A DNA stretch of 64,000 nt, taken from positions 1-64,000 of the IMG/VR virus record IMGVR_UViG_3300036781_000838. The stretch is one strand, 5' to 3'. Positions 23,915 through 33,200 of the stretch are shown here, one piece after another; position 1 is the stretch's first letter; every line of letters begins with the position of its first letter. Origin of the DNA: a virus. The notes below the pieces were generated by a model. The model worked only from the letters and a program-made list of their open reading frames with translations, made no database searches and had not been told where the DNA came from. Position numbers and translations under genes: made by a program.

Positions 23915-25720
23915 ATGAAACCCACTGCTTCCAACATTAACAACAATACGTCCATAGTCTCATCATCGAATGATGTGTTGTGGCAAGGGGGGGATTTACC
24001 AGTCATCAACCTTTGCAAAGGCGACTCGGTGAGTGACGTAGTGCAAAAGGCAGCAGCAGTGCTTTCCAGCATAAAAACAGAACTGGATTTATCGGACCTG
24101 GATCTCCAGTGTATATTTGATCAATGCGCCACCTGTCCAAATCCGTCAAAAACACTCCATACTGTTCTAACGCTGCTGATAAACAAGGTTTGTGTACTCG
24201 CCGATTTGATCGGTGGTCCGGGTACGGGCACGACTGCTGAACCCAATGTGATCATTGCTAACTGCTTTCGGTTCACCGATTCAAATGGAGATGTTGTTAC
24301 CCAACTTGTCCATAGTGCCTATACGCAAGCAATCGGCTTGCAGGTCTGTTTGATACTAACCACCCTTAACGGGCAGGCAAATACTATCAGCAACCACGAA
24401 AGCCGGATAACGACCTTAGAGGGGGAAATTGCCCCGCCACCTACGCTTCAGGTAAGTGTGCAATGTGTGGCCCCGGGCAGTTCGACCGCAAACCCTATCG
24501 TAAAACCCATTGATACGGCTTTCCAGTTATTGGAAGGCCAGTTTTGTACATTAAGCACGGTACTGGGGGACTCTACCACACTCAACCAGGCGGTTTCGGC
24601 TGAACCGCAACCCGCCGCAAATTCTACGGGGGTATATTCTGTCAGTGATTCCACCCAGGCATTATGGGTAACGCCAGCTGCAACTGTTGGACAATTGCTA
24701 AAGCATTTTGACTTGGCTATCTCGGATCTCCGCGGAGCGGTTCAAACGATCCTTGAAAACTGTTGTAAAGTAACGTGTGATGATATTGTTGTCGATTTTG
24801 ACTCGAAACTATCCGACGATCGGCTGAGCTTGACCTTATTTTTCATTACAAAGTCAAAAATTCCGACAGGATACACCGACTGTAACGCCACCTTCGGAAA
24901 CTTACTGACCATTACCGACGCCCTGGGTAATGAAGCCCAGGCATTTGTAAAAATTGCTACTGAGGTTAATAATCCAACCGGGGTCGTTATCGATTTGTCT
25001 GCTACAGCAATCGATCCCTCCCAGGATTATGCGCTTTCCATGAATGCATGCCTAACCAATGGCGGCACCAATTGCGTTAAATGTATTACAAAATCCATCA
25101 CCTATAAAGACACCTGCAGCTACTGTGAAATCAGTGTTACCGGAGGTCACGGGATTTCTAATGGAAAAATCGTAGTGGTCTATCAAGATAGTACCGGGGC
25201 TACTCAATATACCAGTATTGCTGCAGGGCAGACCCAGGTCATCAAAAAATCGTCTACCATCAAGTCCATCATTGTCTATGGGAGTGCTACCTATACGTCC
25301 ACATGCGGTACCCTGCCAACGCCCGAAGCGACGAACTGTTATAAACTGTCCTGGGCGTTTGGAGAAACTAAAAATGGCGCTGATGGCTCTTTGGAAAGCG
25401 CCGTGATGAAATCCATTTCTATTTTGGGAACAGTTTACCCGGTGAATATTGCCAAAGACCTAAGCCAGTACACGACGTTTTTCAAAACCTTTCCGCCGGC
25501 AGCGAATGGGCTTATTAATTTCTCTTCCATCGTCAGCAATGGTTTTGATGAGCATACGGATTTCAAGTTCTATTTCCAGACAACCCCAACGGTGGCAGCC
25601 AGTATCCAGGCGTACCTGGGTATGGCGGATGGCAGCCCTTCTGTTGGCTTTGATAATGGGGCGTTTGTTACTCCTGTTCAAAGCGATGGTAGTTGTACTG
25701 CCCAGACCACGATCCTATAA
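23915..25720 (+). CDS. Putative virion appendage protein, 601 aa
   Basis: Starts at ATCCTATGAAA. The N-terminal third has alternating helices and cysteine pairs (LQCIFDQCATCPNPSK, VCVLADLIGG). A repeated layout of query-like segments (NVIIANCFRFTDSNGDVVTQLV; ISNHESRITTLEGEI) suggests a helical stalk, followed by beta domains. Many Cys residues (for example CLTNGGTNCVKC and CSYCEI near residue 400) could form disulfides once outside the cell. No family name can be given. It heads the group of genes ending at 27919 that look like an appendage or receptor-binding module. Confidence 0.6.
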   Translation: MKPTASNINNNTSIVSSSNDVLWQGGDLPVINLCKGDSVSDVVQKAAAVLSSIKTELDLSDLDLQCIFDQCATCPNPSKTLHTVLTLLINKVCVLADLIGGPGTGTTAEPNVIIANCFRFTDSNGDVVTQLVHSAYTQAIGLQVCLILTTLNGQANTISNHESRITTLEGEIAPPPTLQVSVQCVAPGSSTANPIVKPIDTAFQLLEGQFCTLSTVLGDSTTLNQAVSAEPQPAANSTGVYSVSDSTQALWVTPAATVGQLLKHFDLAISDLRGAVQTILENCCKVTCDDIVVDFDSKLSDDRLSLTLFFITKSKIPTGYTDCNATFGNLLTITDALGNEAQAFVKIATEVNNPTGVVIDLSATAIDPSQDYALSMNACLTNGGTNCVKCITKSITYKDTCSYCEISVTGGHGISNGKIVVVYQDSTGATQYTSIAAGQTQVIKKSSTIKSIIVYGSATYTSTCGTLPTPEATNCYKLSWAFGETKNGADGSLESAVMKSISILGTVYPVNIAKDLSQYTTFFKTFPPAANGLINFSSIVSNGFDEHTDFKFYFQTTPTVAASIQAYLGMADGSPSVGFDNGAFVTPVQSDGSCTAQTTIL

Positions 25721-25731
25721 AATAACTATTA

Positions 25732-26238
25732 ATGAATAACTGTGGTTGTGATGATAACGTACCAAGGCATATACCGGTAACCAACTGCGTAGATGTAAGC
25801 CCTATTCAAAGCCCCTGCGTAAATGGCGAGGATTGTGAAGAAGTATTTCCTGCTGAATGTGTCCAGTACAACGGACCTGACCTAGAAAATATAAGTGTGC
25901 TGACCGGTGACCGCCTCGATGCGATATTGCGTAAGCTGAATATTAACGCAGGATCTCAGCCGGTTACCGTCAGAAGTAGTCCAACAGTTGCCCTTTCCGG
26001 GAACGGGTTGAATACTTCACCCCTTCAGGCAGCAGTAGTACTGGACCCGGATCCCGAAAATTTGATCACTGCGGGCGCCAACGGACTGTTGTTTAAATGG
26101 ACGGTAGAAAATGCGACCAGCCTGATGAATCTGGTCTTTTCGACACCAGCGTTGACGCAACTGTTCTGTAATACCCTTGACGAATGCGTGGCGCAAACCT
26201 GCAGCGTGGCCTCAAGCCTTTCTGTAACAATGAATTAA
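25732..26238 (+). CDS. Cysteine-rich appendage protein, 168 aa
   Basis: N-terminal cysteine cluster (MNNCGCDDNVPRHIPVTNC, then CVNGEDCEEVFPAEC), a middle with LTGDRLDAILRKLNI and a beta-rich segment, then a C-terminal CSVASSLSVTMN. That last piece looks like the first strand of an FN3 domain, whose remainder seems to begin the next gene. It lies 11 bases after the 601-residue gene. Function unknown; probably part of the same appendage. Confidence 0.55.
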   Translation: MNNCGCDDNVPRHIPVTNCVDVSPIQSPCVNGEDCEEVFPAECVQYNGPDLENISVLTGDRLDAILRKLNINAGSQPVTVRSSPTVALSGNGLNTSPLQAAVVLDPDPENLITAGANGLLFKWTVENATSLMNLVFSTPALTQLFCNTLDECVAQTCSVASSLSVTMN

Positions 26239-26263
26239 ATACCCTAATACCTATTATTTTAAT

Positions 26264-26815
26264 ATGCCTACTGCTACCTTAATATGGACTCCCGGAGGAG
26301 GTGCAAATTCCCTAAGCCAGGATGTTCAATATAAAGTCCATACCGATACTAATTATTCCACAGCGGCCATTGTTGGTGCAACAGTCAACACCTATAATAT
26401 CCCCGGTCTTCTGGACAATACCATTTACGACTACAGTATCGTCGATAATTGTGCCGTGGGGGGACCTGTTGCAGGCACGCCTTTCCAAGCTATAAATATT
26501 ACCTGTCCAGCTGTATCGCTAACGCCGGCATACAACCAGGTCCAATATAACTTTAATGATTTGGGCGCGAGCATCACCTCTTACATGCTTACACTTTATG
26601 ATGGACCTGGGGCTAACGTGCTGGCCACTAACAATGCTGCAATCGGGGCGCCCGTTTCAGCGGCTTTTACAGGGCTCAATCCTTCCACCAATTACAAGGT
26701 AGGTATTACAGTGAATGCCGGGACATTTTCTAAAACCTGTCCCCCGCAGTCTTTCACTACACTGCCTCCTCCACCCTGTAACGCACCGACGAATGTAAGT
26801 GCGACCATGGTATAA
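26264..26815 (+). CDS. FN3-like protein with split terminal domains, 183 aa
   Basis: Begins directly at what looks like FN3 strand B (MPTATLIWTPGGG, then VQYKVHTDTNYS, YNIPGLLDNTIYDYSIVDNC), then has a second FN3 domain (VSLTPAYNQVQYNF to FTGLNPSTNYKVGITV, QSFTTL). It ends PPPCNAPTNVSATMV, the first strand of a third FN3 domain that is resumed in the next frame. The following gene is in the same reading frame, separated by a single TAA and 12 sense codons. It is probably a surface appendage. Confidence 0.6.
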   Translation: MPTATLIWTPGGGANSLSQDVQYKVHTDTNYSTAAIVGATVNTYNIPGLLDNTIYDYSIVDNCAVGGPVAGTPFQAINITCPAVSLTPAYNQVQYNFNDLGASITSYMLTLYDGPGANVLATNNAAIGAPVSAAFTGLNPSTNYKVGITVNAGTFSKTCPPQSFTTLPPPPCNAPTNVSATMV

Positions 26816-26851
26816 GCTAAACAATTTGATGAAAACAAAACTACGGTCACT

Positions 26852-27919
26852 ATGTCCTCACTAACCATATCTTTTACACCATCCGATCCCGCCCCGGCAG
26901 ACGGATATGTCGTCAATTACCGAATAAAAGGCTCTTCAGATCCCTTTACCACCGTACTACCGGCGCCAACTTCCAGCCCGGTCGTTATACCTGGACTAAG
27001 TGAGGCAACTAACTATGAGGGTACTATTAGTGCCAACTGCGGTTATGGCCTTAGCACCATCGTCAACTTTCAATCGAATAACTGCTTTTGTCCGCCCGGT
27101 TACACGGTAAGCCCAGATAGTACCTATTGCTACCAGGAACTAAGCCAGGATGCGACTTATACGGGAGGGGACAATCCATTTCAAGCTTGCCATTTTACGT
27201 ATGAGCAATATTCTTTATTTGGAGCAGTTGCTTATCAATTAAATGGTTATAATCCGGACGGGACCTGGATCACGCCTCCCAATATCTATACGAACCTGGC
27301 TCCGGGGGCTATTCCAAATGCCAATGTAATCAATCACACTACCGGGCCTTTTATCAATATAGCCGGGGATAACATTAGCGGGAGGTTAAATGCTTCAGGG
27401 CTATGGGTATGCGGCAACCAAAATTATGCAGGAACGCTTGGTTTCTCCCGGCAGTTCAACCTGGCGACTTCAAAAGTGTATTATATTGGGTTGGGCGCAG
27501 ATAATTTCGCTTCAATAGCGATAAATGGTACAACTATCGTCAGCCAGAATAAAAGTGCTATGGCTGTGCCGAGCCAAATGAATGATGGCAGTGGTTCCTT
27601 TTTATTCCGTATGTGGTTTCTCTATCCCGTGCAAATGCAGTCGGGAGTCAATCTTATTCAAATCGAGGGAACAAACACTGATGGCATCGGTATATTCGGA
27701 TGCGAGATTTATGATGCAACCGAAGCCCAGCTCCTTGCCTGCAATTCAACCGACGACCTACAGCCTTTCATTGTTTTCAGTACAAAGGATGTGGCGGATA
27801 ATTCAGATTTTGATACCGGTAACTACAGTTGCTCCAGCTTCCCAGGATATCAACTGGTATTCGATAGTGGCTCCGGCACCTATACCTGTAAAATACTCAA
27901 CCAGTCAGCCTGCGCATAA
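26852..27919 (+). CDS. FN3-like plus jelly-roll-like appendage protein, 355 aa
   Basis: Residues 1-75 complete an FN3 domain from strand B onward (SLTISFTPSDPAPADGYVVNYR, VVIPGLSEATNYEGTISANC). A short Cys-rich linker (NNCFCPPGY) leads to a beta sandwich of about 200 residues with GFSRQFNLATSKVYYIGLGADN and FASIAINGTTIVSQNK, a pattern close to PA14-type or galactose-binding jelly rolls. The end has more Cys pairs. A carbohydrate-contacting, receptor-binding role is the best guess. It is the last gene before the strong terminator. Confidence 0.6.
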   Translation: MSSLTISFTPSDPAPADGYVVNYRIKGSSDPFTTVLPAPTSSPVVIPGLSEATNYEGTISANCGYGLSTIVNFQSNNCFCPPGYTVSPDSTYCYQELSQDATYTGGDNPFQACHFTYEQYSLFGAVAYQLNGYNPDGTWITPPNIYTNLAPGAIPNANVINHTTGPFINIAGDNISGRLNASGLWVCGNQNYAGTLGFSRQFNLATSKVYYIGLGADNFASIAINGTTIVSQNKSAMAVPSQMNDGSGSFLFRMWFLYPVQMQSGVNLIQIEGTNTDGIGIFGCEIYDATEAQLLACNSTDDLQPFIVFSTKDVADNSDFDTGNYSCSSFPGYQLVFDSGSGTYTCKILNQSACA

Positions 27920-27966
27920 AAGAAACGGTAAGGTGCTCGGGTTTTGTTGGTTACCCCGAATAGCAC

Positions 27967-28003
27967 ACCCCTAGGTGTATCCACATCTGAGGGGTTTTTA
28001 TTT
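27967..28003 (+). terminator. Strong intrinsic terminator closing the appendage operon
   Basis: ACCCCTAGGTGT pairs with ACATCT-G-AGGGGT (one bulged G), loop ATCC, followed by TTTTTATTT. It separates the accessory virion genes from the tail module. Confidence 0.88.
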
Positions 28004-28056
28004 GTAGAATAATTAAGTATTCTCCAAATAATTTGTAGAATAAAGCGGTAATTTTG
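28001..28056 (+). promoter_or_regulatory. TTTGTAGA repeats with Bacteroidota -7 box
   Basis: Three TTTGTAGA copies start at 28001, 28032 and 28053. The last overlaps TAATTTTG (28049-28056), which fits TAnnTTTG, 17 bases before the ATG of the tail module. The motif is the same as in the tandem promoter at 3311-3345 and was not seen elsewhere in the window. Confidence 0.5.
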
Positions 28057-28073
28057 TAGATTATAATTGTACG

Positions 28074-28658
28074 ATGAAGCATTTTAAAACACCAGATCTC
28101 CATGCGCCCAGGTACCGCCCACAAATAGTAGACATTGTTAATAAGGATTTTTTCACTGCCTTCAAAGTAAAATTCCCAGAGTATGCCCACTACTCCAACA
28201 AGGAATTGAAACAGAAGATCCAGCTCATCAATGGCGAGATATGGAAAACGGCGATTAATGAACGAGATGGGATAGAACTTCCCCATGGCTTAGGTTATCT
28301 TTTTATCGGAACCTGTCCCAAAAAGAAGGGGGAGAATACTGATTATCATGTCTCCGGGAAATACCAGAAGAAAGTGCAGCACAGGAACTGGGAAAGTGAT
28401 GATTATATCGCAAAAATATTTTATACTAATTATGAGCAAAAGTACCGGTTCAAGTTCCATGAGCTGTGGGGGTTTAAAGGAGTGCGCCAGTTTAAAAGAG
28501 CCGTTTCAGAACATTACCCCATCAACTGGAAACGCTACCAGATGATAGATAACTTTCAACATATTTCCCGACTTTTTCGCAAGCAGTCCTATAAATTAAA
28601 AAAGCAAGCTGATGAGCAGGAAATGTTGAAACTGTACAACGAGTTTGCGTTTGACTAA
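28074..28658 (+). CDS. Conserved crAss-like tail-module protein, 194 aa
   Basis: A highly preserved crAss-like pattern: KTPDLHAPRYRPQIVDIVNKDFF, ELPHGLGYLFIGTCPKKK, VQHRNWESDDYIAKIFYTNYEQKYRFKFHELWGFKG and a C-terminal YNEF. Basic and mostly helical. It opens the tail module right after a terminator and promoter. No function is known to me; a basic protein at this place could bind DNA or help assemble the tail rings. Its message has a short leader of about 17 bases from the -7 box. Confidence 0.7.
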   Translation: MKHFKTPDLHAPRYRPQIVDIVNKDFFTAFKVKFPEYAHYSNKELKQKIQLINGEIWKTAINERDGIELPHGLGYLFIGTCPKKKGENTDYHVSGKYQKKVQHRNWESDDYIAKIFYTNYEQKYRFKFHELWGFKGVRQFKRAVSEHYPINWKRYQMIDNFQHISRLFRKQSYKLKKQADEQEMLKLYNEFAFD

Positions 28659-28672
28659 ATTGATCCTATCCT

Positions 28673-29344
28673 ATGAGAACCATTGGGGAAGTCGTATCCC
28701 GTGTAAAGAACCTGATGAAAGGCGTCAAGCAGGATGCTTTTCTGACCGATAGGTTTGTTTTTGCCCTGCTACTCAAACATGCCAAGTTCCTGATGCGTCG
28801 CCAGGACTCCCAGAATAAGGTCATGAAGTTCAATCCCGTCTTCCAGACCCTGGATTTTGTTGAGCTCGAAGAAATAGATAAGGTCCAGGCAAAATGTGTG
28901 GGGTTATCTTCTAACTGTACCATTAAAAGAACCCGGGAAAAGCTACCCACTTTTATGGAGGGTTACTGGGGACCCCTTATCCGGTCAGTTACCTCACTGG
29001 ATGGGTCGGAAGAGTTTATGCCTACCTATCCCACCACTTTTATTAATATTTCAAGACAGAAAAACTTCAGGTACAATACCACCAGGTATTATTGGTTCCT
29101 GGGAGGCTACTTGTTTTTTCCCAACCTGGAATGGGACGCGATCCGGATAGAAGGCGTTTTTGAGGATGATATCTCTTCTTACAATTGTGACTGCGAGGAT
29201 GATTGCATCCCCAAGCAGGACCAGCAGTTTAATGTTCCCGATTTTCTTGATTCAGACATGGACAAAATGATCTTACAGGACCTGGGAATTATGGAACAAA
29301 CTCCTGCCGATAATAAAGATGATAAACAAAGTGTACTACGATAA
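28673..29344 (+). CDS. Tail ring/connector protein
   Basis: 223 residues. RTIGEVVSRVKNLMKGVKQDAF, TDRFVFALLLKHAKFLMRRQDS and YYWFLGGYLFFPNLEWDAIRIEGVFEDDI are hallmark segments of a crAss-like ring family that stacks between portal and tail. A CDCEDDC cluster near residue 178 may bind metal. The start lies in ATCCTATCCTATGAGA. It overlaps the next gene through TAATG. Confidence 0.78.
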   Translation: MRTIGEVVSRVKNLMKGVKQDAFLTDRFVFALLLKHAKFLMRRQDSQNKVMKFNPVFQTLDFVELEEIDKVQAKCVGLSSNCTIKRTREKLPTFMEGYWGPLIRSVTSLDGSEEFMPTYPTTFINISRQKNFRYNTTRYYWFLGGYLFFPNLEWDAIRIEGVFEDDISSYNCDCEDDCIPKQDQQFNVPDFLDSDMDKMILQDLGIMEQTPADNKDDKQSVLR

Positions 29345-30234
29345 TGAAAGAACTCGAATACCGCACTTATGACGAGCTTCTTTCTTCGGTGTTAAGTGAC
29401 TTTAAGACCTATGACCAGGAGGGGATGATTGATCCCCAGGATCTCATTAAAGTTGCCCAAAGCATCAATAAGGAACTCTCCGTTAAAATCAACCCGCTTA
29501 AAGAACTTGTCCTGGACCTGACAAAGGGAAAAGTCAGGCTGCCCAACGACTTCTACCTGCTAAATTTTGCACTGTTATGTGGCAAGTACGAGAAAAGCAT
29601 CCCCATTTTACATGGAATCCATACCGAAGACGTACTTCTGCCGGCAGATTGCAATAACCCAGGTCCTATTCCAGGTAGCACCTATAATACTACTTGCAGA
29701 CCAGCTATAAATGAGGCAAAGGTGAGGTTAACCCAGTGTGGAGAAGGATATGGGGTGGTACAGTATTTCAAATACGAGACCAGGACTTACCATCATTTTC
29801 TGCCACTTCGTATGGAAAGCTCATCAAAGGTAAGTACGAAATGTCCCAACCTGGGGATACGTTCTGAGCGACTCGCCTATATCAAGGGTGGCTGGCTGTA
29901 TACCAATTTTGATTCCGGCACTCTATATATTAATTATATGGGGAATATGGAGGACGACGAAGGCAACCTGCTAGTCCTGGATCATGCCATTGTGAATACG
30001 TATTATGAATATGCCCTTAAAGAGCGGATACTTGAAAACATGCTTATTGAGGGAGAACAGGTAGGAGAGCTATTGAAGCTCATGGGCATAAGAAGGAAAA
30101 ACGCCCGGCTGGAGGCGCGAAATGTCGTTTTTACACCAGACTTTGCCGAGTTAAAGGAAGCTTGGGAAGCGAATAGAAAAGTGCAGCATAATAGGTATTT
30201 CCGAATGTTTGAGGATATCTGTTATGCAGTTTGA
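29344..30234 (+). CDS. Second tail ring/adaptor protein
   Basis: 296 residues, coupled to the preceding ring gene by TAATG. The N-terminus (YRTYDELLSSVLSDFKTYDQEG, then LIKVAQSINKELSVKINPLKELVLDL and KVRLPNDFYLLNFAL) follows the second crAss-like ring family; the C-terminal half (GTLYINYMGNMEDDEGNLLVLDHAIVNTYYEYALKERILENML) is also typical. It should form part of the collar or tail barrel. No enzyme motif is present. Confidence 0.75.
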   Translation: MKELEYRTYDELLSSVLSDFKTYDQEGMIDPQDLIKVAQSINKELSVKINPLKELVLDLTKGKVRLPNDFYLLNFALLCGKYEKSIPILHGIHTEDVLLPADCNNPGPIPGSTYNTTCRPAINEAKVRLTQCGEGYGVVQYFKYETRTYHHFLPLRMESSSKVSTKCPNLGIRSERLAYIKGGWLYTNFDSGTLYINYMGNMEDDEGNLLVLDHAIVNTYYEYALKERILENMLIEGEQVGELLKLMGIRRKNARLEARNVVFTPDFAELKEAWEANRKVQHNRYFRMFEDICYAV

Positions 30235-30254
30235 AGTGTAACCTATGAAAACAA

Positions 30255-33200
30255 ATGCCGAACCAGTTACAGAATTCTACGAATGTATCTACCAATGAGT
30301 TTACGGGAGGAATGAAAAAGGACCTTGATCCGGCGCTAATGAAGCCGGATACCTGGACCCATGCCCGCAATGCTGTAAACAATTCCCATAACGGAGAATT
30401 GGGTGTTATTGGTAACGAACCTGCAAACCTGTTGTGTGTTCAGCTCCCCTATACCTTTATTGGCGCCATTAATATCATTGCTGAGAAATGGGCTGTCTTT
30501 TCTACGGACAATACCAATTCAGAAATTGGCTTATTTGATGAGATTTTGTGCAGTTATAAAAAAATTATCAATGACACCTGCCTGCGGTTTAAAACGACCA
30601 ACCTCATTACCGGAGAGTCAAAAAAGAATTTTGACTGTACCTACTCTGTTTATTTCGATGACGGATTGAACCCGTCGCGTTACCTCAATATTGACAGGCC
30701 GGTTTATACCTTAAAATCCCGGCAGCCCGCGGGCAGTTGTGTAATACCTGAATACACTACTACTGTAGACTGCCAGGCATTGCGCTTAGCCCGGATTTTG
30801 GATACTCCCGGGGTAACCTTACAAAAGGGAGCCAGTGGTGGATCCTTACCCAACGGCTCTTACCAGGTAGTGGTGGCCTACACGGTCAACCAGATACGGG
30901 TAACGGACTATTTCACCCCCTCCAATGTTCAATCATTATTCTCCCACCAAAACCTGCAAGGGTCCCTGGAGATTGATATCTCCGGAATGGATACTTCTTA
31001 TGATGAATTTGAGTTGGTTGCTATCTCCTATATAGGAGAAAAAACAAATGCACAGAAAGTGGGTACTTATTCTACCCGCCAGCGAAAGGTATTTATTGAC
31101 ATTCTGGATCCGCGTCTTCCGGTAATTCCCCTGGAAAATATCCCCCTGCAAACGCCCTCATATGAAAGGAGTGACGCCATGTACGAGGTAAGTAACTATT
31201 TACTTCGGGTAGGCGTTTACACCAAACCGGAATTTAATTACCAGCCCCTGGCTAATCTCATAACTCCCAAGTGGGTAGCCCTGGAAGTGCCGGCTGACTA
31301 TTATATTAAGGGCGGCAATATCACTTCATATCTAAGAGATGAACAATATGTCTTTTTTATCCGGTGGATCTATAACACCGGGCAGAAATCTGCTTCCTAT
31401 GCCATTGCCGGCCGACAGGCTAATTCAAACGATCGTACCCTGGTCTCCGGAGCTGATGTCTATGAGACTTCAGTAGGAGTGGCCGTCCCTCCCCAAAAAT
31501 GGCAGGTAGACAATACCGCTACTATCACCTCATCTCAAGGATATGCAATTCCAGAAGGCGCTGTCATAGCAGAAGGAGAAATGGGGTATTTTGAATCTAC
31601 CGAACGTTACCCCGATGATCAGTCGGTCGTATGGGCCGACCTATGCGGGAAGAACATTCGATTTTGCAAATTTCCCGATAATTCGCTCATTCACCTGTCT
31701 GGCCGGTTGGGGGCTACCATTCGAATTCTGGGGGTAAAGTTTGAAAATATCGCACATCCCCTTGATTTTGAAGGTAACATATTGACCGACATCATCGGAT
31801 ACGAAATACTCCGCGGTTCGAGAGAAGGTAACAAGTCTATTATCGCCAAGGGGCTTATTAATAATGTGGCAGAGTATACGATTCCAAACAGCGTTAGCAC
31901 CCGTAAAGGATTATATCCGAACTATCCCTACAATGACTTAAGGACCGATCCTTTCCTGTCTGCTCAGCGGGTGAAAGGTGGATGTAATGATACTGGATAC
32001 CAGGCTATGGGGACCTATCATCAGGACATATTTACATTTCACTCCCCCGAAACCCAATTCAGGAATCCATTTCTGTCTGCCCAGGAATTGCGGGTAGAGT
32101 CTGAAGAATTTGGATCAGTAACCGGAAATTTTGAACCGGTATTCAAACACCCAAAGCACAAGTTAATCCGTGATTTTGCGCTGTATACGTCGGGTATAGT
32201 AGGTGTTGGTGCAGGATTACTAGCTATCCAGGGAAAAAAGACCACCACGCTGAAAGGGGGAAGCGCATTTAATGCAGGAATAACAGGAGCGGGTACTACC
32301 GTAATGACAAGCACCGGCAACCTGACTGCCCCGCTTTCAGATCTCACTTTAGCTGCTCCCATCGGAGGAGGTATTGGCTCCTCCACCGCCATTGCTGTAG
32401 AAGGAGGAGTAATGTCTTCCAATCCAGTTCTGGCGGCTGCTGGTGGCACCTTCCTTTTTACCTACTTTTTAGGCAAAGGAACAGAGGAAGCCGTTCGTAT
32501 CATTAAGGGATTATTGCCCTATAATCAGTTCGCTTACCAATACAATTCTCATGGGTTTTATAGTGACTTTATACCGTCCAAAGAAGGCAATAAGCGTAGG
32601 CTGATAACGGAATCTAATTACCTCGAACCCTACCTGCAGGAGTTCACCGCTGACTACCGGGTTAATAACTTGTTCAGGCCGGCGACACTTATCTTGCAAG
32701 TGAACAAAAATATTGCCAATCCCAGTACACAGGATACTACCCGCACAACCATTGGTAACCTGGGGCTATGGGGCAATCCCACGCAACAGTTTACCACCAC
32801 GACCTCAGCCTACTATGCCGCCCTTAAAAATAATATTGAAAACCAATATGGGCAATTAGATTCGGTTATCCAGATTCCTATCAGCCAGGGGGTATTAGCC
32901 ACTACCCCGGAAAAAAAGATCCGGTTCATGTCGCCTGTTTTATTTGGGGGCGACCAGTATATTAACCGGTACACCGAGAAAAGCATTATGTTTTTCTTTA
33001 ACGACTGGATGTTTGACCAGCCGGACGGATATGAATTTGATTATAACCTGGCCTATAACTTACCCTATGCCCGGTATTGGGTAAACACCCAGGACTTTGA
33101 TATCAGCCAGTTGATGCAGCCGTTTTTAAAAACTGCTGCCGGTATTGCCATTGGGGGAGTGATAGGATCAGAGATAGGATCGCTACTCGGTAGTGCCACT

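Noticed and set aside
32039-32449. 136-codon minus-strand frame inside the muzzle gene
   Set aside because: It is antisense to a well supported coding region and its Pro/Ala-rich product mirrors the Gly/Ala-rich sense strand.
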